Shown here: piece after piece, positions 1 to 5,555 of the stretch
How positions within the stretch are numbered: position 1 is the stretch's first letter
How the letters are laid out: every line of letters begins with the position of its first letter
NCBI GenBank assembly: GCA_018396515.1
Contig: JAGTQJ010000094.1
Span: forward strand, 1-6,241
Direction of reading: 5' to 3'
DNA from: Candidatus Bathyarchaeota archaeon
Lineage (GTDB): Archaea > Thermoproteota > Bathyarchaeia > TCS64
DNA: 6,241 bases
Position numbers and translations under genes: made by a program
The notes under the pieces: model-generated
What the model was told of the DNA's origin: nothing
Seen by the model: only the letters and a program-made list of their open reading frames with translations
The model's database searches: none

Positions 1-1
1 G

Positions 2-544
2 CTCAAGCCCTGCACCTATTGCGGGATCCTAAGGAGGAGGGCCCTCAACATGGCGGCAAAGATTGTTGAGGCTGACAGGCTGGCGACCGCCCACACCCTC
101 GATGATATGGCCCAGACAGCCCTCCTCAACATAATGAGGGGTGACCTTAGGCTCCTCGCATCAAGCCACCCATCTGGGAGGAGCCTACCAGGATTCATCA
201 GGAGGGTGAAACCCTACTGCGAGGTCCCTGAGAGGGAGTCCGCCCTCCTGGCATACCTTAAGGGTATAGAGTTTCAGAGCTTTCCCTGCCCATACGCTGA
301 GGAGGCGATGAGGAGCGATATCCGCCGCTTCCTGAACCAGATGGAGGCTAAGCGCCCAGGGACCCTCTTCATAATCTACAGGGCATCCGTAGAGCTGGCC
401 TCTCGTCTAGGGGGAGGCTCTGAACCCTTAGGCGTCTGCAGCCTCTGCGGTGAGCCTACCTCAGGAGGCATATGCAGGGTATGCAAGCTCCTCAAGGAGA
501 TAGGGGCAACAGATAAATGGGGATCCTCCACAATTAGCATTTAA
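2..544 (+). CDS. C-terminal part of TtuA/Ncs6-family tRNA 2-thiolation sulfurtransferase (5' end outside window)
   Basis: The reading frame is open from the window edge, so the N-terminal ATP-binding PP-loop is missing. The fragment starts with KPCTYCGILRRRALN, which matches the internal CxxCG-RRxxLN stretch of the family. It continues with ADRLATAHTLDDMAQTALLN, the equivalent of the usual ATGHNLDD segment, and then a conserved CPY-EEAMR block whose Cys is codon 287-289. It ends with a zinc-binding pair, CSLC...CRVC. These enzymes activate a tRNA uridine with ATP and insert sulfur, using a ThiS/Urm1-like sulfur carrier; targets are U54 (TtuA) or the wobble U34 (Ncs6/Ctu1). Which of the two this is cannot be settled from the C-terminal part. 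The ATG at 50 is internal, because homology continues upstream of it. The next gene starts 20 bases after the stop, so cotranscription is likely. The tail after the last Cys pair is short and unconserved. Confidence 0.85.
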   Translation, partial: LKPCTYCGILRRRALNMAAKIVEADRLATAHTLDDMAQTALLNIMRGDLRLLASSHPSGRSLPGFIRRVKPYCEVPERESALLAYLKGIEFQSFPCPYAEEAMRSDIRRFLNQMEAKRPGTLFIIYRASVELASRLGGGSEPLGVCSLCGEPTSGGICRVCKLLKEIGATDKWGSSTISI

Positions 545-549
545 CATCC

Positions 550-560
550 GGGGAGGGTGA
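550..560 (+). promoter_or_regulatory. Shine-Dalgarno for the inositol-1-phosphate synthase
   Basis: GGGGAGGGTGA lies in the 20-base gap after the sulfurtransferase stop, four bases before a TTG codon. It matches the anti-Shine-Dalgarno well and decides the TTG start at 565. It also suggests translation from a polycistronic message rather than a leaderless one. Confidence 0.6.
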
Positions 561-564
561 ACCA

Positions 565-1638
565 TTGGCTGGAGAGATCAGGGTCGCCATAGCGGGCCTT
601 GGAAACTGCGCCTCAGCCCTCATCCAAGGGGTCGAATACTATAGGGACAGGCTTGAGCTTAATATACCGGGCATCATGCACGTGGACTTCGGAGGATACT
701 ATATAAGGGACATAAAGTTCGTAGCAGCCTTCGAGGTAAACAAGTTGAAGATAGGCAAGGACATCTCCGAGGCCATCTGGGCCGACCCAAACTGCTGTGC
801 AAGGTTCTGCAAAGTCCCAACGCAGAATGTAAAGGTTCTACCTGGACCACTATCCGATGGGGTTGCCCCCCACATGAAGGAAGCATTCCATGCATATGAT
901 GGGTTTGAGCCGGTCGATGTGGCTGAGGTTTTAAGGGAGAGAGAAGCCGATATCCTGATCAACTATCTACCAGTCGGGAGCTATGAAGGGAGTAGGCTCT
1001 ATGCCAAAGCAGCAATAGAGGCTGGTTGTGCCTTTGTGAACTGCATACCGGAGTTCATAGCCTCAGACCCAGACTGGGGGAGGAGGTTCGAGGAGGCGGG
1101 GCTTCCAGTGGCAGGAGATGATGTGAAGAGCCAGCTCGGGGCCACGATCCTTCACAGGGCCCTCGTCGAGCTCTTCCATCAGAGGGGAGTCAGGGTCGAC
1201 TCGACCTACCAGCTGAATATAGGGGGGAACACGGACTTCCTGAACATGACAAGGGAGGAGAGGCTCAGCTCAAAGAGGATAAGCAAGACGGAGGCCGTGA
1301 AGAGCCTGCTCCCATACCCCTTCCCGACACGTATAGGTCCATCCGATTATGTCCCCTTCCTCGGGGACAAGAAGATCTGCTATATAAAGATAAATGGGAG
1401 AGGCTTCGGGGAGCTCCCCATGACCCTTGAAGTAAAGCTCACCGTGGAGGACTCCCCCAACAGCGCCGGCGTGGTCATAGATGTCATAAGGGCGGTCAAG
1501 CTGGCTCTGGATAGAGGGATCTCCGGCCCTCTCTTAAGCATCTCCTCCTACGCATTCAAGCATCCACCGGTCCAGGTGACGGATGAGGTTGCTAGAAGAT
1601 GGGTCGAGGAGTTTATAGAGGGTAAAAGAGATAGATAA
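565..1638 (+). CDS. Inositol-1-phosphate synthase (myo-inositol-3-phosphate synthase family)
   Basis: This enzyme converts glucose 6-phosphate to L-myo-inositol 1-phosphate using bound NAD+ in an oxidation-aldol-reduction cycle. In archaea the product feeds inositol phospholipids and, in hyperthermophiles, di-myo-inositol phosphate. The 357 residues are full length for the compact archaeal/actinobacterial form. Visible hallmarks in order: N-terminal Rossmann NAD loop VAIAGLGNCASALIQG; GDDVKSQLGAT (184-194); YQLNIGGNTDFLNM (215-228); the SSKRISKTEAVKS lysine-rich active-site stretch (235-247); PSDYVPFLGDKK (259-270); and EDSPNSAG (295-302). The start is TTG at 565, set by the strong upstream Shine-Dalgarno and by the NAD loop beginning a few residues later. 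It lies 20 bases behind the tRNA-thiolation gene and converges on the transporter gene at 1702. The family call is firm; the downstream pathway is inference. Confidence 0.95.
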   Translation: MAGEIRVAIAGLGNCASALIQGVEYYRDRLELNIPGIMHVDFGGYYIRDIKFVAAFEVNKLKIGKDISEAIWADPNCCARFCKVPTQNVKVLPGPLSDGVAPHMKEAFHAYDGFEPVDVAEVLREREADILINYLPVGSYEGSRLYAKAAIEAGCAFVNCIPEFIASDPDWGRRFEEAGLPVAGDDVKSQLGATILHRALVELFHQRGVRVDSTYQLNIGGNTDFLNMTREERLSSKRISKTEAVKSLLPYPFPTRIGPSDYVPFLGDKKICYIKINGRGFGELPMTLEVKLTVEDSPNSAGVVIDVIRAVKLALDRGISGPLLSISSYAFKHPPVQVTDEVARRWVEEFIEGKRDR

Positions 1639-1701
1639 AAGGCATCATAAATATTAACACGATCTACAGCCTCAAGACATTTAAAATTTGTTTAGATTTT
1701 C
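1639..1701. other. AT-rich convergent intergenic gap
   Basis: These 63 bases separate the converging inositol-phosphate synthase and transporter genes. The gap contains short T- and A-runs (for example TTTAAAATTTGTTTAGATTTTC around 1680), which could serve as T-rich archaeal terminators on either strand. No convincing hairpin is seen. Confidence 0.35.
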
Positions 1702-2277
1702 TTAAAATATATTTGCTCCAAACAATACATTTATGAGGAACATTAAACCGAATAAAATGAATGCAAGAGATGTTATATATCTTAAGTAGCGCTTAGGGAT
1801 TAACCTAAACATGTTTCTGCCTATGAAAATTGCACCCCCAGTGAGGATTATTGATGATGAGATAACTCCAATGAACACCATAAATGGGTTTGAATATCTT
1901 GCTGATAGGATCATGGATACTAACTGTGTTTTATCACCCAGTTCCATCAGGAGTATCACGCTGAAAGCATATGCAACAGTACATTTATTATCAGTCTGAA
2001 GATCCCGGTTCTCTTCCCTGATCAGGCAGAGTAAGCCGAGGAGAATGAATAAGATGCCTGACCCCAGATTGATCCAGAGTGAAGGTATGATGTATGTCAG
2101 AGCCCCCCCTAGGGCTATACTGGCCCCATCAATAAGCGCAAAGGCTGCGATAGCACCTATGAAAACGCTCCAGGGCCTATCCCTCATCGACATGGTAACC
2201 ACCGCTATCTGCGTCTTGTCCCCAAGCTCCATCGCGGTGAAGAGGATGAACGAGGTTACTAGAGGAGTTAAATCCAT
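1702..2277 (-). CDS. GDT1/TMEM165 (UPF0016) family divalent cation transporter
   Basis: The 191-residue polytopic membrane protein is built from two repeats, each carrying the family signature E-x-G-D-K-T: MELGDKTQ at residues 16-23 and again at 111-118. Around them are about six hydrophobic segments, three per half, separated by a charged central linker (REENRDLQTDNK, about 87-98). The family moves Mn2+ and/or Ca2+ out of the cytoplasm, probably in exchange for protons, with the acidic residues of both motifs forming the cation path. Bacterial and archaeal members are often Mn2+ exporters; the substrate here is not decided by sequence. The ATG at 2277 is favoured because the first helix starts at once and a TATA-like element sits about 28 bases upstream, implying a nearly leaderless message. 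The gene runs divergently from the unknown membrane protein at 2403. The C-terminal half is more AT-rich than the N-terminal half. Confidence 0.93.
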   Translation of the reverse strand: MDLTPLVTSFILFTAMELGDKTQIAVVTMSMRDRPWSVFIGAIAAFALIDGASIALGGALTYIIPSLWINLGSGILFILLGLLCLIREENRDLQTDNKCTVAYAFSVILLMELGDKTQLVSMILSARYSNPFMVFIGVISSSIILTGGAIFIGRNMFRLIPKRYLRYITSLAFILFGLMFLINVLFGANIF

Positions 2278-2300
2278 CCTGGAAACCCATTGGCATGGGA

Positions 2301-2310
2301 GATAAAAGAA
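2301..2310 (-). promoter_or_regulatory. TATA-like element for the GDT1-family transporter
   Basis: On the minus strand it reads TTCTTTTATC, centred about 28 bases upstream of the ATG at 2277. That spacing puts the predicted transcript start at or within a few bases of the start codon, as expected for leaderless archaeal messages. No Shine-Dalgarno is present at a usable distance. Confidence 0.4.
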
Positions 2311-2364
2311 TTTCTGCGGGTTTTTCTAACGGACAAATGAGGGGCCACTCAGCTTAAGAGAAGC

Positions 2365-2374
2365 GTAATATTGA
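2365..2374 (+). promoter_or_regulatory. Possible TATA element for the gene at 2403
   Basis: GTAATATTGA is centred about 34 bases before the ATG at 2403, within the 125-base divergent spacer. It is the only AT-rich candidate in a suitable position and predicts a very short leader. It supports ATG 2403 over the in-frame ATG at 2451. The match is weak. Confidence 0.25.
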
Positions 2375-2402
2375 GCCGCTCCATAGATAACTTAGAGAAT
2401 CG

Positions 2403-3365
2403 ATGCTCACGCAGCGGAGTGAGGAGAGAGAAGAAGATACAAGAACCATTATGTATATTATTATCCTCTTCGTGGCGGTTCTCGTCGGGAGGGAGCTGGG
2501 AAATCTTTACAACATGCACCAAGAGGTGTCAAGGCTCTCCGTCTACCTCGAGTTGGAGGAGGAGGAAGCGGCCCGTTATTTAAGGGGCATTCTAAACGGC
2601 CTAGATTCGGAGCTAAAGGTGGGATTGGGATTGTCTACCACCCTCGCCTCAAGTGTTGGAGGCCCTGTGACCCAGACGCCCGAGTACGTCAGGAGGTGGC
2701 TTATAAGCGTCATCCTCAGCCCCATAACAGTCCAGCAGCCCGAGATATCGGACCTCGAGGTGAATCTTTATCTTGAGGAAAGCCTGGTCGCCGGGGGCTT
2801 CTTCGGTTTCGGCAGGGAGAAGGTTTCCAGCATAAGGCTTTTGGAGAGAAGAATCCCACTCCTAGTCAAGGATAAGGCCACCCTCAAAGGATTAATCCTT
2901 GAGGCATCTGAGAGGCATGGAGGGGAGGTGGAGGTCAAAATCATTGGAAGGGCCCTTGTACACATAGCCTTCCTAAATGCATGGCTCCCCTTCTCAACAA
3001 CGCGGTACCCATTGATCAGGATCCCGCATCTGAACTATATATCATCAGGATGGATGGACTTGGAGGGCAGGGGGATAGAATCCCTCAAGGTTGGAGAGAC
3101 ATGTTATATAGCAGTCACCTTGTATAACCCTGCAAGGTTTCACACCATCTGGGAGAATTTGACTGCCCGGATATACAGGGTGGAAGAGATAGAGCCCATA
3201 GCTACCATCGAGAAGACTGTTGGGGTGGCGGCGGAGACCAGGGCCACATATTTCCTCCCTTTCACCCCGACAAGAGAAGGGGTCTACATATATCTACTTG
3301 AGGCCCAGGGAGGCTTCAGCATCGGATCCGATAAGACGCCCCCCCTAGAAGTAAGAAGACCCTAA
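2403..3365 (+). CDS. Membrane-anchored protein of unknown function with Ig-like C-terminal half
   Basis: I do not recognise this 320-residue protein. Residues 1-15 are charged (MLTQRSEEREEDTRT) and are followed by one hydrophobic segment (about 16-29, MYIIILFVAVLVG). An acidic, probably helical stretch comes next (about 38-70, with LELEEEEAARYL). The rest is rich in beta-strand-like alternation. Residues about 115-200 (from DLEVNLYLEESLVAGG to HIAFLNAWLPF) vaguely recall LEA/WHy-type beta-sandwich modules. The C-terminal 100 residues (SLKVGETCYIAVTLYNPARF ... GVYIYLLEAQGG) resemble an Ig-like or CARDB-like extracellular domain. The layout suggests a single-pass protein with its bulk outside the cell. 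The start is ATG 2403; ATG 2451 (residue 17) would still keep the anchor. It is divergent from the transporter and convergent with the DUF4342 gene. Composition matches the upstream genes, with no sign of decay. Confidence 0.75.
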   Translation: MLTQRSEEREEDTRTIMYIIILFVAVLVGRELGNLYNMHQEVSRLSVYLELEEEEAARYLRGILNGLDSELKVGLGLSTTLASSVGGPVTQTPEYVRRWLISVILSPITVQQPEISDLEVNLYLEESLVAGGFFGFGREKVSSIRLLERRIPLLVKDKATLKGLILEASERHGGEVEVKIIGRALVHIAFLNAWLPFSTTRYPLIRIPHLNYISSGWMDLEGRGIESLKVGETCYIAVTLYNPARFHTIWENLTARIYRVEEIEPIATIEKTVGVAAETRATYFLPFTPTREGVYIYLLEAQGGFSIGSDKTPPLEVRRP

Positions 3366-3532
3366 CCGAAAAATAAGATTGGGATGGAAAATTAAGGAGA
3401 AGAAAATAGGGAGATTTATCTCTCAATATTCCAAACCCCCCATTTAAATTTCGGGCTTAAGATTATGAAGAAAAAGTCTAGGGGCCTCAACCCATGCTTC
3501 TGAAGGTTTAGGGATGTTGGATTTGGCCTAGA
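3366..3532. other. Convergent intergenic spacer
   Basis: These 167 bases lie between two converging genes. A small GAGATTTATCTC hairpin (4-bp stem) occurs around 3410-3421. There are A-rich stretches near 3395-3405. No gene, RNA or promoter could be supported. Confidence 0.3.
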
Positions 3533-3847
3533 CTAGTCCTTTCTCTCCACCGCTATCTTACATCTAGTCACCATCGCCGCGATTACCCCCAAGGCGGCGA
3601 GGTAGGGGGCTAGAAGAGCTCCAAGGAACCCAACGGTGACCGGGATCTCCAACAGGGTTTCTCCTGCTTCATTCCGGACGACTATCCTCCTGATGTTCCC
3701 CTCGTGGATCAGCTCCTTTACGCGTCTTATCAGGTCATCGGCGGATATCTGAAACTCCTCAACCCTCGTCTTCTCAATCCTAGCCCCGCATTGGGGGCAG
3801 AACTTCGCATCTTCTGGGAGCTCTTTTCCACACCTTGGGCAGCTCAT
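3533..3847 (-). CDS. Zinc-ribbon protein with C-terminal DUF4342 domain
   Basis: The protein has 104 residues in two parts. Residues 1-25 form a zinc ribbon with four cysteines in CPRC-x10-CPQC spacing (C3, C6, C17, C20). Residues about 30-104 match the DUF4342 pattern: a helix ending in LIRRVKELIHEGNIRRIVV, then the signature ETLLEIPVTVGFLGALLAP and a hydrophobic stretch to about residue 95. The function of DUF4342 is not established; the hydrophobic tail suggests membrane association, and the ribbon suggests a protein or nucleic-acid contact (inference). ATG 3847 is preferred over the immediately preceding in-frame TTG (3850) because ATG is the stronger start and a TATA-like element about 30 bases upstream predicts a leaderless or near-leaderless message. 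Neighbours are a convergent unknown membrane protein and, upstream on the same strand, another anchored protein 175 bases away, so it is probably transcribed alone. Confidence 0.85.
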   Translation of the reverse strand: MSCPRCGKELPEDAKFCPQCGARIEKTRVEEFQISADDLIRRVKELIHEGNIRRIVVRNEAGETLLEIPVTVGFLGALLAPYLAALGVIAAMVTRCKIAVERKD

Positions 3848-3871
3848 CAAATTCCTTTAGGGCCTCCTCTT

Positions 3872-3883
3872 AGATATAAAATC
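3872..3883 (-). promoter_or_regulatory. TATA element for the zinc-ribbon/DUF4342 gene
   Basis: On the minus strand it reads GATTTTATATCT, centred about 30 bases before ATG 3847. The GGAGG farther downstream (3862-3867) lies between this box and the expected transcript start, so it is unlikely to act as a ribosome binding site. Confidence 0.45.
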
Positions 3884-4021
3884 TCACATTTTCACGGAAA
3901 AGGGGGTTAGGGGTCTTCTTTTCGCCTCCTCCGGCCTCTTAGAGTTATCCAGCCACCTCATCAATCAGATTTTGACTAGAACCATACACGAGATGCTTAA
4001 TATTACAATAAATTTTATTTA

Positions 4022-4546
4022 CTATCTACTTGTAACTCTCATATATTTTCCTTCTGAAACCCGCTTGAGGAGAATAGCAGTCGGTCTCTGAGGGTTAGAT
4101 AACATAAAACTATTATTGAAATTAAATATCTGGCTTATTTTTCTATTAGCCTCAACAGAAATCATTATAATTATATAACCTGGATCTCCATCATTACTGA
4201 ATTTCATCCATATCGATTCATATCCCTCTTCAATAGGTTTCAAAGTCATAGGTATAACAATCTCTCCCTCCACCCTTTCTTCATATTCTCTATTCGGAGG
4301 ATCCTTTATAGTTGCATTATAAAATCTTATAACTAGATATATAGCGGCCTCAGATAGACCTTTATTAGATATTTTAAACTCAACGTTTAGATTGTCAACT
4401 GAAAAATCTATAATTTCATTATAATTTAGAGGAGTGTAAATGGTATAGTATATAATTGGTCTTGCTATGATGCCATATAAAAAGGCTGCATTTAATGAGC
4501 CGGCCAGTAGAACCAGAGCCGCCGCTTCGAACCTAAAACCAGTCAA
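4022..4546 (-). CDS. Single-pass membrane-anchored extracellular protein, function unknown
   Basis: This 174-residue protein is not one I recognise. It begins MTGFRFEAAALVLLAGSL and stays hydrophobic to about residue 28, giving an uncleaved signal anchor or signal peptide. Next is a region rich in Y, I and N (IIARPIIYYTIYTPLNYNEI). From about residue 47 it follows a beta-sandwich-like pattern (DNLNVEFKISNKGLSEAAIY, then GEIVIPMTLKPIEEGYESIW) typical of CARDB/Ig-like surface modules, where a line such as 'F.I.NKG' is common. No cysteines or catalytic motifs are seen. The start is TTG at 4546, chosen because it is needed to include the hydrophobic segment and lies about 20 bases from a TATA-like box. 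The DNA is clearly more AT-rich than the genes before 3900, so it may belong with the accessory segment downstream. Confidence 0.7.
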   Translation of the reverse strand: MTGFRFEAAALVLLAGSLNAAFLYGIIARPIIYYTIYTPLNYNEIIDFSVDNLNVEFKISNKGLSEAAIYLVIRFYNATIKDPPNREYEERVEGEIVIPMTLKPIEEGYESIWMKFSNDGDPGYIIIMISVEANRKISQIFNFNNSFMLSNPQRPTAILLKRVSEGKYMRVTSR

Positions 4547-4562
4547 AGCCCAAACCTTATGA

Positions 4563-4570
4563 AATTAAAA
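4563..4570 (-). promoter_or_regulatory. TATA-like element for the anchored protein gene
   Basis: Minus-strand TTTTAATT is centred about 20 bases before the TTG at 4546. The distance is slightly short for a start at 4546, so either the true initiation is nearly leaderless or the start lies a few codons inside. Confidence 0.3.
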
Positions 4571-4621
4571 TGGCAAGTCCTCTAAATCCTTATCGAGATC
4601 TCCGCCGTTCAGTTTTATTTA

Positions 4622-4636
4622 ATGGTTTTTAACCAT
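4622..4636. repeat. Short perfect hairpin ATGGTT-TTT-AACCAT
   Basis: A 6-bp perfect inverted repeat with a TTT loop lies between the anchored protein gene and the protease remnant. It could terminate leftover transcription from the remnant on the minus strand. Function is unknown and the length is near what chance gives in AT-rich DNA. Confidence 0.3.
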
Positions 4637-4672
4637 GTTAATGAAACCCGAGTGGTGAATTTTTAGAGGTCA

Positions 4673-4912
4673 TCATCGTGTCCTCGCACTTGTTAGTGGA
4701 GTAGAAGGGTCCATTCTTTGAGTTTTTCCTGTGAGCGGGTCTACTTTAAATCCTAATATTTCTGGGGTTGTCAAGCCAATTAGCACCTATCTATCATGTC
4801 TAAGTACTGGCACGATTTCGCTCTTCCCCTCCAGCTCTATCCATACTCTTGTTCGCTCGAACTCCAATCTTCCGATACCAGCATCAACTATGGATTTTCC
4901 AGTAGGCTTGAA
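4673..4912 (-). pseudogene. Remnant of retropepsin-like (clan AA) aspartyl protease, C-terminal half with in-frame stop
   Basis: The minus-strand frame reads KSIVDAGIGRLEFERTRVWI, then ELEGKSEIVPVLRHDR, a TAG stop at 4787-4789, then VLIGLTTPEILGFKVDPLTGK and a short tail to TGA at 4673-4675. The pattern 'RVWIEIEGK..VVPVLISD..D(R/K)VLIGVTTLE.LG..VDP.TGK' is the C-terminal half of small archaeal aspartyl-protease-like proteins. The part after the TAG keeps the strongest match, so the stop is a genuine lesion. The catalytic DTG half is missing; upstream of about 4912 the frame runs into the hairpin cluster and a TAG at 4949-4951. The VDAG seen here aligns, as I recall the family, with a beta-strand region and not with the catalytic Asp motif. 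Read on the plus strand the same bases give a Ser/Pro-rich frame that looks like nothing known. The family call is from memory of the pattern, so moderate. Confidence 0.6.
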
Positions 4913-4915
4913 ATT

Positions 4916-4939
4916 AAAATCGCCTATTAAGGCGATTTT
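4916..4939. repeat. Hairpin 1: 10-bp perfect stem, 4-nt loop
   Basis: AAAATCGCCT-ATTA-AGGCGATTTT is a perfect 10-bp inverted repeat. On both strands the right arm ends in a T-run (five T on plus, four on minus), so it could work as a bidirectional terminator. Its core GCCTATTAAGGC is the exact reverse complement of the core of the next hairpin. Confidence 0.75.
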
Positions 4940-4949
4940 TAAGATATTC

Positions 4950-4967
4950 TAAGCCTTAATAGGCTTA
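4950..4967. repeat. Hairpin 2: 7-bp perfect stem, inverted copy of hairpin 1 core
   Basis: TAAGCCT-TAAT-AGGCTTA. The 12-base core GCCTTAATAGGC (4953-4964) is the exact reverse complement of 4922-4933, so hairpins 1 and 2 can also pair with each other. Confidence 0.7.
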
Positions 4968-4969
4968 AC

Positions 4970-5006
4970 AATAGGCGATATCCTATTGTATAGGATATCG
5001 CCTATT
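4970..5006. repeat. Hairpin 3: perfect 17-bp inverted repeat with 3-nt loop
   Basis: AATAGGCGATATCCTAT, loop TGT, ATAGGATATCGCCTATT: every one of 17 pairs is Watson-Crick. The 10-mer ATCGCCTATT occurs at 4919-4928 (in hairpin 1) and 4997-5006, with its reverse complement at 4970-4979, so alternative pairings between hairpins 1 and 3 exist. Just after it, TTCTAGCCTTAA (5005-5016) nearly repeats TTCTAAGCCTTAA (4947-4959). The cluster sits 52 bases downstream of the glycosylase stop and at the broken end of the protease remnant. It is not protein-coding in any frame I can support. Confidence 0.85.
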
Positions 5007-5057
5007 CTAGCCTTAACCAAATATGATCACCTTTTGTCTGAACTATAATTTCTGTCT

Positions 5058-5468
5058 TTATGTCTCGAGCACTCTGAAAATGGGGTTTGGCTTTACACTA
5101 TCAAGTTCCAAGTCCTTTATTTCTTCAAACTTCCTTTTGTCCCTTACCTTTAACTTCTCAAGTAATAACCGAAACTCGTCTTTCAATTGTCCTTTTGTAA
5201 TGGATACAACTTCTTTCAAATTTAAGTGCTCTATCTTTGAAAAATCGAAATTATAGCCTCTTCTCCTTGCTTCAAGATAAATTTGAAACAAATAAGCATT
5301 AATTAAATCAACGGGCTTTTCATATCCTTTAAAAATTGCGAGTTGTGGATGATTTCTATAGCCCATAGTTTTTCCCTCCAAAACCTTCTTCGCCAAAAGC
5401 CCCTCCCTCCAAACAGCAACCAGACCCCTACAATCAAGATATTTAGGATGAATCAACCACAACCTCAC
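5058..5468 (-). CDS. Pyrimidine dimer DNA glycosylase (Pyr_excise / T4 endonuclease V-like family)
   Basis: The 136-residue protein has the full family pattern: MRLWLIHPKYLDCRGLVAVW at the N-terminus, then WREGLLAKKVLEGKTMGYRN, HPQLAIFKG, and the helical NAYLFQIYLEARRRGYNFDF block. The tail is lysine/glutamate-rich. The length is normal and no lesion is visible. Relatives cut the glycosyl bond of UV-induced pyrimidine dimers and nick the abasic site by beta-elimination; the activity has been shown for only some members, so the substrate here is inferred. The start is GTG at 5468 because the conserved MRLW begins there, with GGAAGGAGG (about 5480-5488) ten bases upstream. A TATA box at 5509-5521 gives a leader of about 20 bases. 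It is the only intact gene between the protease and integrase remnants, in AT-rich DNA, so it may be cargo carried by the former element. Confidence 0.85.
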   Translation of the reverse strand: MRLWLIHPKYLDCRGLVAVWREGLLAKKVLEGKTMGYRNHPQLAIFKGYEKPVDLINAYLFQIYLEARRRGYNFDFSKIEHLNLKEVVSITKGQLKDEFRLLLEKLKVRDKRKFEEIKDLELDSVKPNPIFRVLET

Positions 5469-5479
5469 TTAAAGGACAA

Positions 5480-5488
5480 CCTCCTTCC
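5480..5488 (-). promoter_or_regulatory. Shine-Dalgarno for the glycosylase
   Basis: The minus strand reads GGAAGGAGG, about 11 bases before the GTG at 5468. The purine-rich match is strong and supports the GTG start, since no ATG is near the conserved N-terminus. Confidence 0.55.
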
Positions 5489-5508
5489 AGCAAATTACCA
5501 ATCAATTA

Positions 5509-5521
5509 GTTTATTTATAAC
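5509..5521 (-). promoter_or_regulatory. TATA box for the glycosylase
   Basis: Minus-strand GTTATAAATAAAC is a good archaeal TATA match. It predicts transcription start near 5489, just upstream of the Shine-Dalgarno. The gene therefore has its own promoter, independent of the decayed flanking genes. Confidence 0.5.
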
Positions 5522-5555
5522 GCTTCTGTTAGGAGACACAAAAGAATAGGTTCTT

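Noticed and set aside
699..962. Minus-strand open frames opposite the inositol-phosphate synthase
   Set aside because: They are shadows of a highly conserved gene, with no start signal or motif of their own.
2045..2305. Plus-strand 86-codon open frame
   Set aside because: It is antisense to the N-terminal half of the GDT1-family transporter, whose two EXGDKT motifs are unambiguous.
2451..3365. Later ATG start for the anchored protein
   Set aside because: No Shine-Dalgarno or TATA box fits 2451, while a weak TATA fits 2403. It remains possible.
4731..4952. Plus-strand 73-codon open frame rich in Ser and Pro
   Set aside because: It is antisense to the aspartyl-protease remnant, has no recognisable motif and runs into hairpin 1.
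4916..5016. CRISPR array
   Set aside because: The repeated units are 10-12 bases, partly inverted and irregularly spaced, without uniform spacers.
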